Positions 37,700 to 50,894 of a stretch of 64,000 bases of DNA are shown one piece after another (position 1 is the first letter of the stretch; each line of letters opens with the position of its first letter). This DNA is from Membranipora membranacea (taxonomy: Eukaryota > Bryozoa > Gymnolaemata > Cheilostomatida > Membraniporidae). The notes beneath the pieces are model-generated. The model had not been told where the DNA came from. It was given only the letters and a program-made list of their open reading frames with translations, and did no database searches. The position numbers were made by a program, and so were the translations under genes. The stretch covers positions 25,105,681 through 25,169,680 of the forward strand of contig OU612071.1 in assembly GCA_914767715.1 (NCBI GenBank), written 5' to 3'.

Positions 37700-40600
37700 G
37701 CATTTACATGTAGCTAATAAATAGTGATTTGCTTAGGAGAGCTGTTCTACTGTTTAAAATGGGCTTGTCTGATAACCTGGCACTATGCCTGTAGATGGAT
37801 TGCTTTTGTGGGATGTGGTGGTGTAGCCTGTGGTTCTCGTTAGACAGTACTTGAGAAACATAGCCACTACATAATTTGCTCAACATTGCTACTTACTGTC
37901 ATTTATTCCTCGGATCTTAGATGTGTCGAGGGGAAAATAGGTCTCAAACACAAAATTTGATGCCTTTCAATGAGGTCTTTCCGTTACTGCGGTAGGTAAC
38001 AGTACCATGCAGGCGCAGCATATGTGAGAATAGGCACTATCCTAGCCTGATAGAACTTGACTAGCGATTGGGTATGTACGCCGTGGCGCTTGAGCGTAAG
38101 CAGCCCGTGTACAGCTGATCTAGCCTGATTTATCACAGATCTGGTATGAGACGTAAAAGTGAGGTGGTCGTCGATCGTCACACCCAGTAATTTTGCTGAT
38201 TTGGTTTGGGAAATAGGCTCACCCTTGATGGTAATAGGCGGTGATATGGTGGTGCTAGGTTGAAGTGTCAACATCATGTACTGTGTTTTGGCTGCATTGA
38301 TATTTTGGTTGGAGTTGTCACACCACTGTACTGCGTTATCAGCGGCTGTTTGCATGTTATGATCAGCAATAGTTATGTCTCTGTTTCGTCCACATTTGTC
38401 AACTGTTGTCACTTTTGAATTTGGCACTACATCGTAGATTGTGGTGTCATCTCCGTATTTGATAACTGGGATGTCATGGCACAGGTCTGCAACATAGACA
38501 TTCCACAATACTGGTCCTAGGATTGTGCCTTGTGGACGCCAATTATCGACGATTTGATACTAGAATGAGAGTCCTGAAATTTCACGCATTGTTGTCGTTT
38601 TGAGAGAAGTTTGCTATAAGACGTACTAGAGGCGATGGTACAGCCATGGCTAGGAGGTGGTTGGTCAGCGTGTCTGGTTTCATTAAGTCAAATGCCTTGC
38701 TAAAGTCAATGAGAAGGCATTGGACACCATATGTGGATTTCTTGTTACGAGCTTGAGAAGCAGTTGTCGTCAATTGTACTAGAGCATCAGTTGTACCGAC
38801 TCCATTTGTGTATGCATATTGATGTTATCACAAGGTGTGAATTTGGCTATTTATTTCTTGATGAACAACTCTGTGATTTTGCTAATATGGTATAAGAGCG
38901 AAATTGGTCGATAGTCCTTGCAAGTTTTAGGATCCGATGTTTTTGGTAACGGCTTGGTCTCAGCTTTTTTCCAGATGGAGGGAAAATGGCCTGAGTTGAC
39001 TATTTATTGTATTATATGTGCTATTGGTGTTGAGAACATGTCTGCATTGTTTTTTGTCACCCAGCTTGGGTAATCATCAGAGTGTGTTGCTTTGTTCGTA
39101 TTGATGCCCTGTAGTATTTTGTAAAAATCCCGCTTATCATGAACATAGACTGGGGGATTTTCGGATGCTGGAATTTCCGGCAACTCAATTGTGTTTAGAA
39201 CAGAAATAAGTTGGTTCCATCCACTGCTCGTCTAGATATAAGTATCTTGTAGGGTTAGTTGATTTAGTCTCCCCAGTTACTGACCAGACATTCTTCCACC
39301 AGGACTTGCTACCTGAAAATAGATTGTTTATGTTGTTGTCTGCCTGCTTTTGCTGAAACTTCTGCAACGCAGTCTTGAACTGACCAGCGTAATGCTTCCA
39401 GGATTCACACCCACGCTTATAGAACTTTTTCTTTGGTCTTCTGAGTTTTTTTACTAGTGGAGTTGTAATAGGACGTTTCCCAATCGGGTGCCTGTTTATC
39501 TTATTGGGCAGTGTGTGTCGATGATTGACGTCATAATGTTTTGGAATTTCTCAGCTTTGCTATCAGGGTCAGGCTCGCTGATTATTTCGTGCCAGCTCTG
39601 CTCATGTAAACTTTTTGTGGTTGCAATTTTTGTCTTCCCAGTTATCAACCTTTTTCGCAAAGTAACGTAATTCCGTTTGGGTTAAACGTTTGAGGAAAGA
39701 GTGATCGAGCTATGGTCACTATTTCCAACATTAGGCGCTGATAGACATGTTTCCTTGGGTGAGTTCACGTATTCATGGATGTCAGTGAATACAAGGTCTA
39801 GTGTGTTGTCTTGGCGCGTGGGGAACCACACGATCTGAGAGAGTTCAGTCATGTCACTTATTGGGCACGTGTCCAAATCATTGAAATCCCCGTATATCAC
39901 TGTGTTGGAGTTAGGATATTTGGTGGCGAGCTCACTGATGGTGCTTATTATGTGATCGATAGTTCAGTCACATGTTGCTTTGTTCAGGATAGGAGGATGG
40001 TAGATCACTGCATAAATCGTAGCTGGTTTCTGTGGGCTATGAACTGCTATCCAGCGGGCAGACATGTTTTCTGATGTATATTCCTTCACCACAGTGGCTG
40101 ATAGACGTGATCGGACAAAAATACACACCCCGCCAGCTCTCTTGTTGCATCTATCGACACAAAGTAGCTTGAAGTTTCGTATGATGAAAGCCGGTCGTTT
40201 GGGGGTTTTAGCAAGGTTTCTGTCAGCATCATCAGGTCATAATCCACTGAGCTTTGAACATGTTCAGCGTGTTTGCTTTTTCTTATTGACCTGATATTGC
40301 TACCAACGATAAGCAGGAGGATTGTGCTTGCTCTAGCTGATTTTGGCTCTCTATTGATGTTACGGCGATAGCTCTTGTTGACCGACCTAGTGTGTATTTG
40401 TGTACGATAGTCATTTAGGCGTGTGTCGTGAGAGGAGACAACGGCTTCTATAAAGTTGTTATTACGATTAACAGGAAAGCATGACAGCCCAGATCTGGTT
40501 TGTACGACTGAGTGGCATGTATGATAATATGGTTTGATGTTTGAATATGAATTTTTAATTAAAGAGGTGGGGGGATAACGCACTCTGTGTTTGCTGACAT

Positions 40601-40992
40601 TTCCTAGTGCATGGAATGTACCTGTATCAGGTGCATTACCATAATCTCCATCATAAGATGGGCCTCTATTGGTAATAGAGCTGGGAATGAATTGCACTCC
40701 ATGAAAGCTACCATGTCTTCGTACATGACATGCATTAACAACAACATGCTCGTTAGTGGTAATTGCATGACCATAATATCCATCATAAGATGGGACTCTC
40801 TGCACCAAAGCTTTTGCCCTACTTATCTGATATCTATTATATGTAATAAACTGTGGCCCTCGGTTAGAAATGACAGTTTGTATAGGGTACCCCTTAAACT
40901 CAGTCATGCTAACCAGTTCTCGACTATCAATATGGCAGGAAGTATAAAATGCCAAATCATCACAATCAACAATCAAAGAATCAGAATATAAA

Positions 40993-41027
<35 letters not shown>

Positions 41028-41117
41028 CAATGTTCGGGTAATCAGACTATTGTGTATGACTTTCTCATTTCTGTGAATTATCAGTATCAGATTATTTTTA
41101 CCGTCACAACATATCAG
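37700..41117 (-). mobile_element. Nearly full-length, decayed CR1-like LINE
   Basis: Minus-strand motifs appear in the right order over 3.4 kb. There is an N-terminal region with no recognised domain (41000-40350). The endonuclease follows (SNIRSIRKSKHAEH at about 40290, LTETLL, then YGDFND at about 39900 and GNSDHSS at about 39720). Next come a connecting region, reverse transcriptase (ATHSDDYPSW, DYRPISLL, LLIDFSKAFD at about 38750, an ILGPVLWN block at about 38520, catalytic YGDDTT at about 38455), and the C-terminal module ending RTALLSKSLFISY near 37710. Stops and frame changes interrupt it at several points, so it cannot move itself. Confidence 0.85.
40995..41024. repeat. (TA)n microsatellite
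   Basis: Uninterrupted TA repeats of about 30 bases, at the 5' side of the decayed LINE. Confidence 0.9.
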
Positions 41118-41154
41118 CACAGAGTAAGGATATATCCTTACTCTGTGATATCAG
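41111..41154. mobile_element. 30-bp perfect palindromic micro-element with 7-bp target duplication
   Basis: Bases 41118-41147 are CACAGAGTAAGGATA followed at once by its exact reverse complement. ATATCAG flanks it directly on both sides (41111-41117 and 41148-41154). The 15-bp arm is the same as the terminus of the 1008-bp element at 45655-46662, which also has a 7-bp duplication. So this looks like an element reduced to its two ends. Confidence 0.8.
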
Positions 41155-41774
41155 CTATACACAGTACAGGTTATCAGACCACCTGCTAAGCCTCAGTAGT
41201 GTGGAAGACCATGAGACCACACAATTATACAGTTATCCTTGATATCACTCTGTCGGCATTAACTCAAAGCTGGCTTGAGCAGAATTATGGATTGCATCCT
41301 GTTAGAAAGATGTTTCAATGAGCTTTCCAATGATTTGAAACTTTTAAATTAGTCAGTCAAGGATTTAACACAAGGCATCTGAGTCGACCAATGTATTCAC
41401 TCATCACGATCGTAATTATTGTGTTATGAATTTTTACTTAAATTCAAAAGTATGGTTATCGAGAAGATCACACCGTTTCTCAAACAGTGTAATGACAAAA
41501 TTGAAGTATACAATATAAATTAGTACACAAGTATGACACTGAGCCATTGTCAATAATCGATCCCTCACCCAGCATCCAACACACAGGGAGTTCTGGCGAC
41601 TGAGAAAATTATGCTGTCACCAGGTCAGCTGATAGGGTTGCCTTCCTCCATGGTAAAGTCAAAGCAGAGCAAGCGTCCTGACAGAAAGGCATAAATGAGC
41701 AGCATCAAGGGAGGTGATGTTCCCCCCTAGAGGGTATAGAAATAGTACAGGTAAACAAATTATAACATATAAGG

Positions 41775-42420
41775 ATGGGACACCACATTGCGAGAAAATT
41801 ACAGACACTAAAGCCAAACTTTCACTGCATAATGCCCATTTTGTTATTCGGTTGCCCTCATCGAGTATTGGCTAGAATCGTAAGAACAGTAACAGACAAC
41901 ATTTCTTCATCAGACTATGAACTTTTCAATAACTTCATCAAGACAGCTTTTCAACCTATTGTCTGAATATCTGCCGATATATTACTACTATCTAAGAATA
42001 AAGGCGCATGTGAACCTAAAGACTTAAGCAGAAGTGACCAAATACATCACTGATAATACCAAGTACACATACAAAGCTACTAGACTGACCGACTATGCCC
42101 TCATAACCCCACTAGACAACGTCACAGAGCATATCGATAAAGTGGCTGTGAACTATGTCAGAGATTGTTCATCGATTTCAGCAGTGCATTCAATACAATA
42201 TATACCAAGCTAGTCTAATCTGATAAAACAATATTAATTTGGATATACAACTTATCCATGCTCTCTCAACGAGTCAAAGCTCATGGTGAAACATCGCAAA
42301 TCCCAAACAATTGATTTTTGTCAACTCCCTCTCCATCAAAGACTTGGAAACTAAAGATGCTGTCTTTAGCAACAAGCTATGTAAACCAGTGCATCCAACA
42401 ATCACCTCCCAATTACCACA
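41775..42420 (+). mobile_element. LINE reverse transcriptase fragment (plus copy)
   Basis: Decayed coding sequence includes TKYTYKATRLTDYALI, then DNVTEHIDK and a damaged FSSAFNTI motif. These correspond to the start of a reverse transcriptase domain (the FxDFSSAFNTI block). A second, inverted copy of the same stretch lies at 45500-47110. Confidence 0.7.
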
Positions 42421-43070
42421 AACACAAATACTGTGGCACAACTATCCATAAAGCTAAACTGTCGCAGTTGCCATTATCAGTGAAGCCAAGCAGATACATT
42501 GTATCACCAAGCAGATAGCCAAGTTGAAGATCGAACCATCAATATAATTTATTACTAGCATATAATACAATATATAATATAAGGCAAACTAAAGACAAAA
42601 TGCCTATGGATGATACGCTGGATTAACAAAGTTGTAGTATAATACCAGGGAAAACAATTTCCGTGCAGAATTTGTACGTTTTGACAACTATCTCTTTAGC
42701 TGCGTTTCAACACACACACACACACACAACACACAAACCCATGCATACATACATACATGCATAAATCCAGTACCAGAAATTAAGTAGGGATCAAGTATCA
42801 AACTCACCTGAAAATGCTCTGATCGATGATCCAGTAAACTTCGGAAGTTCACCCTGCATACAGAAGAGAGACTGATAAGGACTCTTCTGACCAAGCTACA
42901 GCCTCGGCTACAACTGTGCTGTGGACAGACAACTATCTTCTCCCAGCAGGCTACAAAATAGATGCCATGGGTCAATGAAGAATTCAGACAGTAAACTGAG
43001 TAGAAATAAGAGCAGGGGATAGGACAAAAATGTGTCGGAAATTAGGGCCAAAGATCTATATTGGTGTATC
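42421..43070. other. No gene seen; (CA)n tract at 42711-42728
   Basis: A continuation of repeat-derived sequence to about 42540, then unrecognised sequence with a short CA microsatellite. Confidence 0.45.
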
Positions 43071-43079
43071 CTGCCAACG

Positions 43080-43545
43080 TTGACTCAATCATAGCTAAAG
43101 TAAAACCCGCAACACATGCTTTGATTCAATTGAAATGAGTAGGGATTAGTGTATCTAGCCTAGCTGTTTTTTATAAAAGCAGAATCTTATCATTGCTTAG
43201 CTATACAGCCCCAAGCTGGTTCCCCTTTCTTTCACGTAGTGATAAAATGAGGCTGGAGAGAATACAGAAACTTAGTCTCCGAGTAAATTTACCGAGCTAC
43301 AACGATTACTAACAGAGACTGTCTTTCCTTAGTTTAGAAGAACTCTCTGTTTTTTCGCTGTTTACAATATGCATCTAAGATATCTCAAACAGGAAATCAT
43401 CCATTGAAGAATTAAATTCTAACGGATAGAAAATCAAGCAACTCTAGACATGGCACTATACGTTAGCACCAAAATGTAGAACAACCCTGTATGAGAAAAG
43501 TTTTTTCTTAAACTACTTTTGATATCTTTTTTTGCACACGGTCTC
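43080..43545 (+). mobile_element. LINE reverse transcriptase C-terminal fragment
   Basis: With several frame changes the plus strand reads like YSPKLVPLSF ... DKMRLERIQKLSLRV ... SYNDY ... FLSLEELSVF ... RYLKQEI. This is the usual thumb and C-terminal region after the YADD box in CR1/L2-type LINEs. It could be the 3' part of the element beginning at 41775. Confidence 0.62.
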
Positions 43546-43549
43546 ATTT

Positions 43550-45490
43550 GCCCTTGTTACATTTATCGGTGATGAATAAAGTTAAAAATATCTATCTGAT
43601 ACTTCAAAACTGTCAATGTCTGCCGTTCTAGTCAGATTATTTCATGGTGTTAATCTTATTTATCTGAATGAGTTTGAACAGGCCATTGTTACTGATACAT
43701 CGAATAAGGTTAGTTTGCCTGCATCGTACAAGTTATCAGACTAGATGCTTACAGTTAGATCAATACAGATTTTGAGTCTAGGAAAAATGTAGACTTACTG
43801 TACTTATGCAAACTTACTTTTGTTATGGAGTAAAATTTCTATATCAAATAAACTAACACTACTATCACCAACTGCTAACAAGTGTTATGAATAATTGTTT
43901 ATTGTCCCCCCCCCCATCTTTCCTCTCGCAAAGTAGGATTACACAACCTGAGATGAGGGGGCGTTCGGACCCACAAGCTGTGTAAAGCTATGGGTACTAC
44001 TAAAATGATTGATGTGGTGGCAGACATAAGCACTATGGAATATACTTATCATGAAGGCTTCTAACTGATGGTAATAGATGAATATTTGAATGTTTGACCA
44101 AATAAGTATCATCATGTGTTGCAATGTTGGTAGGCCGTATATTTTCTAGCGACCCTAGCAGCTAATTACCCACCCAGTCTATCCCACGCTCTGTAATATC
44201 CAGCTAGATATATAAACCAAGCTTAGGCAGAAGAAGTACAATTTTATATATGGCTAGATTAACTGCTGTCCAAGATGGCCTGTTCCAAATCTCTATGAGA
44301 CATTTCATGTGCATTATAATAAATTAAACTAGAAGTCATGGAATACGATAAAACTTATTTTATTACTCACGTGACCTTGAGGTCAGTCTCTAGTACAGTT
44401 TGTTACTTTTGTGTCTTACGTTCTGTACACTGTTGGCAAGCTGCCGATTGACCTGAAAGAAAGTTAGATTTGATGACTTTCTAAGAATAAAAGATAATAG
44501 ATGCATAACAAACAAACTATACTGGCTGGTAGCTGATCAAGATCCTGAAACAGATTATAAACAGATCACCACCATGTACAAAATTGTAAACATCTTTCCA
44601 CCACCATGTCGTAGATGATTAAGCTTTAGAGAAGCGATGCATACCTCAAACTCCTCTCCTACAGTCTAGTTCCTTCTAATCCTGATCTACTGCACCGCAG
44701 TACAGTCGGATACAAATTTACTTGGAAGACAAACGGTCGAGTTTGTCATGCCTAAATGAGAAAATGCATGATAATATCTCTGGATTGAATATACAGCTCA
44801 TAAGAGGTATAGCTTATCACAAATGAAATAAAATACCCACAACAAATACCACACATTATTCTCATACAAAAGTTTGATGTTTTCTTTATTATTCATCGGT
44901 GTGGGTGTAATGTGTCGATATTTTATAACGCTTAGAAATCATTGTTTTTAAACAATTTTATTAAGCGTTTCATAAATAAAATTCATTATTATTAGTGTAT
45001 TCAAATGAGAGACTAGATTCATTCAATCATGTCAAGTTCCTTACAAGCTAAATTTTTAAAGCATTCTCAAATGCAAATTGGAATTTAGCCATATCAATTT
45101 CACATAAATGACTTGAATAGGCGGTGCAGTGAGAGCGTTTATAATCTTTGGTATTATTAGTTTAGGCAGTGCAGTATTATTTACACAGCTTATCACAACT
45201 AGAATCTAATACCTGATCATTCATTAATAATATGGCATAAATTATTGTAAGGCAACATTTAGCATTGTTTATATATTATTCATCTCTGCAAAAGAGCAAA
45301 ATCTTAGTTTTAAGCTTACATTCTAAAATCACCTGAGTTGAACCCAAAAATCTGAGTAACTCGGGCTAAACCTGAGTGGTTGAGAGGCCTGTCGAAAACA
45401 ATGGGGAGTAAACTGTTCTCATGCTGGAGCCATACTAATAGATGGTAAATACATTAATATTTGAGTGTTGGCTATGTGTTGTCAGTCCAG
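43550..45490. other. No gene seen; C homopolymer at 43907-43915
   Basis: AT-rich spacer sequence, probably old repeat remains. No domain recognised. Confidence 0.4.
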
Positions 45491-45499
45491 AAAAGTTTT

Positions 45500-47110
45500 T
45501 GATCTTCAACTTGGCTAGCTGCTTGGTGGGTTTCTGCTCAGCTTCACTAATAATGGCAACGATTATAGTTTAGCCTTATGTATAGTTGTGCCACAGTATT
45601 TGTGTTCGTGGTGATTAGGGCGGTGATTATAGGGGGCACTGGTTTAGATAGCTTCACAGAGTAAGGATATACAGAGAGGACACTTCAATGATGTTATAGT
45701 GCTTGCGGTTTTTGATTAACTGGGGGAAAATTGTGCACAGCTGGATGCCAAAAACTCATTATCTCTATATGTTATAATGGCATTTTTCTTGCAGACATCC
45801 CTACCTTTGATGGGCCATAATTCATTCTGTATTTATCCTAAAGACTGATTTCTAACTTTGTTGGAATGTCCAACCTTCAAGCTATACACCATATTGCTGT
45901 CATTTTTTGCTAGGATTCATAGGCTAAGAGTAATCCAGGTTTTTAAAATGAGTTTTTTCATATAGATTTACAAGTGACACTGACAATTGATAGACGGCTG
46001 GTCATCAAAATTAGGAAATGTCCCAAGCCCCATGTAAATCTATATGATAAAACTCATTTTAAAAACCTGGATTACTCATAGCCTATGTATCCTAGGAAAA
46101 ATGACAATAATATGGTGTATAGCTTGAAGATTGGACATTTCAGAAAAGTTGGAAATCAGTCTTTAGGATAAATACAGAATGAATTATGACCTATCAAAGG
46201 TGGCTATGTCTGCATGACAAAACTCCAGTGCAACTTATATACATTCTGAAATTGGCAGGTGGCCAGATTGATGAATTTCCCCCAGTGGATAAAAACCGCA
46301 GGCACTATAACGATCATTGAAGTGGCCCCTCTGTATATCCTTACTCTGTGATATGATATAACTCATTTTAAAAACACAGATAGCTCATAGCCTTTGTATC
46401 CTAGCAAAAAATGACGATAATATGGTGCATAGCTTGAAGGTTGGACATTCTAACAAAGTTGGAATTCAGTCTTTAGGATAAATTCAGAATGAATTATGGC
46501 CCATCAAAGGTAGAGATGTCTGCAAGAAAAATGACATTATAACATATAGAGATAATGAGTTTTCGGCATCCAGCTGTGCACAATTTTCCCCAGCTTATCA
46601 AAAACCCCCGCAGGCACTATAACGATCATTGAAGTGTCCTCTCTGTATATCCTTACTCTGTGATAGCTTGTTGCTATAGACAGCTTCTATAGTTTCCAAG
46701 TCTTTGATGGAGAGGGAGTTTACAATAATGAATTGTTTGGGATTTGCGATGTTTCACCGTGAGCTTTGACTTTTGAGAGAGCGCATGGAGAAGTTGTATA
46801 TCCAGTTTAAAAGGGATTGATCAGATTAGACTAGCTTGATATATGGTATTGAAGGCACTGCTGAAATTGATGGACCAGCTCTGACAGAGTTCACAGCCAC
46901 TTTACCGATAGGCTCTGTGACGTTGTCTAGTAGGGTTATGAGGGCGTAGCCGGTCAGTTTTGAAGCTTTGTATGCGTACTTGGTATGATCAGTGATGAAA
47001 AATGTAGTCTGCGAGTGTTCTTGCGATTCTGGTCAATACTCGATGGGGGCAACCGAACAAAGGGGTATTATACAGTGAAAGTTTGGCGTTAGTGTCAGCT
47101 AACATTTTCA
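45500..47110 (-). mobile_element. Inverted second copy of the LINE fragment, split by a TIR element
   Basis: Minus-strand sequence from 47110 to 46663 and from 45654 to about 45500 matches 41775-42540 on the plus strand (cttctccatgcgctctctcaa, ctccctctccatcaaagact and caacaagctat blocks). It retains SISAVPSIPYIK-like relics of the FSSAFNTI motif. The 45655-46662 element inserted into it. Confidence 0.68.
45648..46669. mobile_element. 1008-bp TIR element with 7-bp target duplication
   Basis: The element 45655-46662 begins CACAGAGTAAGGATATACAG and ends with the reverse complement. ATAGCTT flanks it directly at 45648-45654 and 46663-46669. The terminal inverted repeats extend over roughly 300 bases. 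Inside, an additional inverted arm with its own terminal CTTACTCTGTG ends at about 46346. The order is therefore left arm, right arm, right arm: a complete palindromic unit (45655-46346) plus a second right arm. No transposase frame is present. The superfamily is not decided by a 7-bp duplication and CA-start ends; P-like, hAT-like and Dada-like are all open. Confidence 0.82.
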
Positions 47111-48014
47111 TACTCAATCATCATAAAGAACATCATGTTTATAATTACATTAGTGTATAGGAGCAGCCATATTTTCTTGGAATTTGCAATGATCACGAAC
47201 ACACCATGGTATCGGAAGTATCCTTATTCACAAATTATTCATTATTAATAAGTGAACTATAGTGAGTTTGTGTCAACTAACTATGATTGATGGATCTTAA
47301 GTGCAAAATTCAAGGGGTAAACGCATTTGTCAAATTGACACAATAAGCTGAAATAAATTAATCTATTATTGTCTGTTATTGTTTTCGATAATCTTGAAAA
47401 AGGTTAGGAATTAGGACCAAGGGTTCATGTCAGGTCACCAGACATCGGAACATAACCTTTAGCCAAATGACACAAAATTAAACAAAACTCAAGGACTTCA
47501 AATTTATAAAGAATTTTTTAAGAAAATAAACTTATAGTGTTATTTATTAAAAATACTGATAGCCTGTGATCTAAACAGTCTGTTTGGAGAAAAATGTGGC
47601 GGCGTAGAGACTTGAAATGCCCAGATGGTTAGAGGGTTAGGTGCGTTGGTGGAATCCGCCCTATTTTCCAGCCATTTCCCCACCTCTTGTTATCCCGCTC
47701 TGCTGTTTTCCCACCTAGACATTTTCCCACCGAGCCATTATCCCATCTGGTTGATTTCCCACTGTGCCATTTTCACACCTGGATGTTTTCCCACCAATAT
47801 AGATTTCCACCTGGACGGTTTCCCACCAATCCATTTTAACACCTAGATATTTTCTCAACAAGCCATTTTCCCACCAGACCGTTTTCCCACCAAACAACTT
47901 TTCCCAACAGGACAATTTCCCAACAAACAATTTTCCCAACAAGACAATTTACCACAGTGCTGTTTTCCCACCACAAAAATCTTTCACCGCACATTTTTCC
48001 TTCGTAGCCTTTTT

Positions 48015-50120
48015 TTTCCCGCTAAGCCGTTCACATTACACAAATACGTTAACAATGTTCACATCCAGCCAACACTGGAGGAAGTAGCTTTGGAAATGGA
48101 GATGTGACTTTATCGGTAGCGGGTTGATTTTGGTTTGAGTTTTTTATTGCACAAGTTAGTCCGAGTGGTTGATTTCATCAAAATTGTCTCCTTGTTATAA
48201 ACTTCTTTTTTGACAAAACAAATTAATGGTGCCTATGCCAATTCTCAAAAGTTTTGAGCCATTTAATCATTGCCCGAGCTGAAGAGATTATCATATAAAC
48301 GGTTATTCGCCATATCACTCTACAAAATTAAGTTTACATCATATGTTATCCGCCACATGGCTTTCTGTAAGATGGTTTTACTGGCTTTTATCAATCAACC
48401 ACCAAAGAATGTAAAAAAAATTCTCACTCTATGTATATTCACGCACATGATCCTTTCCAAGATGTCAATGAATATTATTCAAGTTACAACAATTATGTGC
48501 TTTGATCAGGGACCCTTCCTGCTTTCACCATATCAACAGTTTGAAATGTTAGAATTGTTTCCACTTGTAAAAAGAAGGGACAACTACCTGCAATACTAAA
48601 TGCAATTGGTGATGACCAACAAGCATGAACAATTGAACATATTTGATTGCATTAAAGAATTTATGCTGATAAATAAGGGTGGCCATTTAAAGCAGACAAG
48701 GCATAGATGATACTTGGTTAATTATACTTGTAAACCAAAGACTGAGCTTTTGTAAGCATACCTATACACAATTTGGTTCTATGCTCTGTCTACATTACCT
48801 GATCAATTAAAATATTGTTAAGATTATGGGCATACTATTTATTTGTTTCATGTTGAAGGTTTCTACTCAGTGAAATTTCTATTGAACACGGAAATATAAT
48901 ATGAAAATACGACTAACAAAGTTATGGATTGAGTAAAAACGTAAAAAATGTATAATAAACAGTCAACCTGTGCCCCTTCTTTGCAACCTTCAAAGGGATC
49001 TAAGGCAAATATAAATACCGAAAGTGTGATAATATTCAAAACATTCCAAAGACAATTTTTAGCCTTTCATGTTAACCCTCACTCTAGGACTTGGAGGGGT
49101 TCTAGAGTTGTATATCGAAGCAGTCTGAAAACCAAAACCGTCACCACGTGACAAGGCTATTGTCGTTCAACTTAGGTATTTTCTGTTTTATTTATTTTTA
49201 GGTTGACAAACTTGAGAAATACAAAGCTTAAAAATTAGTTAACTGAAAAAATTCAATTTGCAAAATCTTGTCATTATAACACTGCTTTTTGCCTCCAGCT
49301 ATTAAAAAAAAGTAAAAGGAAACCCCATCTTTAAACAGGGGCCAAATTCTCCTGAAACAATTATAGACCTGAATTACTATTTTATAATTTTTTTTCTCTA
49401 AATGCATTTACCACTAAAATATTCAACCATAAAATATTATAGAGGAAATTATTGACATGTGGTATAATTGACAGTGCCCTTAGGCTATCGGAATCATAAT
49501 TACGCCGGTGAGTAAATATTGAACTTAGACCAATATCGAAATAGGACTTCCCCTATCAATAAATATCAACTTAATTTATAGGAATTATGCTGGCTCCTCT
49601 ATCGCGTTAGGAGATCATCAGACAATAACTGTAACTGAACCTCATGCTGCAGTTGGAAAATTTGTGAGTGATTTCAAACCATCCAGTTTTGGTATGGAAA
49701 CTAAGAAGCGTCCCAAACTTGCTATGACAACATTAAGGTGTAACATTTTAGAGGGATAGTTAATGCATGTTTTCTTCTTTTTATACAAGAAAAAAACAAT
49801 GCTGTGATCTATTTCTATTAAAATTGTTCCAAATGCGCACAGTGCTCCCTGTTTTCCGGGCCCCCTTGTGCACTTCGCCAGGTTTACTGCAGGATTTAGA
49901 TATGGGTCTTCCTGCTCTCCGCTCGTACTCACTCCTTTTTGGTGACTTAATATCAATTAAATGCAGAAAAGTATTTAGTCTTCTCTTCAGAAGAATAAAG
50001 CGATTTGATTGAAAACCAATAATTTTAACAATTTCATCCAACCCGCAACAAGAATTGGCGAAAAAAATACATATTTGAGATCAAATTCTTGTTAAAAATA
50101 CAAATCCGCGTATCGGGTCA
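48015..50120. other. Interior of the foldback element; no gene recognised
   Basis: The longest frames (48270-48599 plus, 109 residues; 49642-49956 minus; 49781-50041 minus) have no recognisable domain. The composition is AT-rich. If a transposase was once here it is not detectable by eye. Confidence 0.4.
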
Positions 50121-50894
50121 ATGCACCGTAGAATCTGATCATATCATATGCTGGTGTGTGCAGGGGATAGGAACGAACATCCGCTTGAATGAACGCGGAC
50201 GGAACTGAAATTAGCACGAATGAACGTAGACTGGTATGAAGTCAATAATCCTGAAATGAACGCAGAAAGTGCTGGATTGAACGTCGACTGCATTAGTATA
50301 TAGAATCAACGCAAGAGCAACTCCCCAAAATATTTGTGTGAATTAATGATGATCATACGCAAGGCACTAGCATCTGTTTATGATGATTGTTACTAAATTT
50401 CTAATGGCTAGATGGAATCAAGCAGAAATTTGGTAAAAAAACTGAAGTGGTAATGAAATACTGAAAGAGAAACAGTGACCCTTTGTATATTTCATCAGCA
50501 AAACAATGGTCAAGCATTAAAGAAATCAGGTGCAACTAATGAATTGTAGAAGTTTACACCTTGGTTCACTATTATTTTCCTGTGAACATTCATTTGTTGT
50601 AACTTGGTAATTGTGACAGTGCACATTGTTTTCCCTGCACGCTGTCCACCAGTCGCCATATATCAAAATGGCTAACTCGTATCAGCAATGTGGTACAGTT
50701 ATAACATTTTTATGTCTGTGACAATAACATAAAGATGTGTTTTTATCTATCACCTATGTTCATTGTATGGACACACACCAAAATCATGCTGTAATTCAAT
50801 CGATGACGTCATATCAACTGCTAGTTTTTTAACCGACTGTCAAGTCCCATCACTGTCAGCAACTTTTAATCAAGTTTTTAAAAAATCCTTTGTC

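Noticed and set aside
49642-50041. Overlapping frames on both strands as a transposase remnant
   Set aside because: No recognisable catalytic motif; both frames are short and unlike known transposases by eye.
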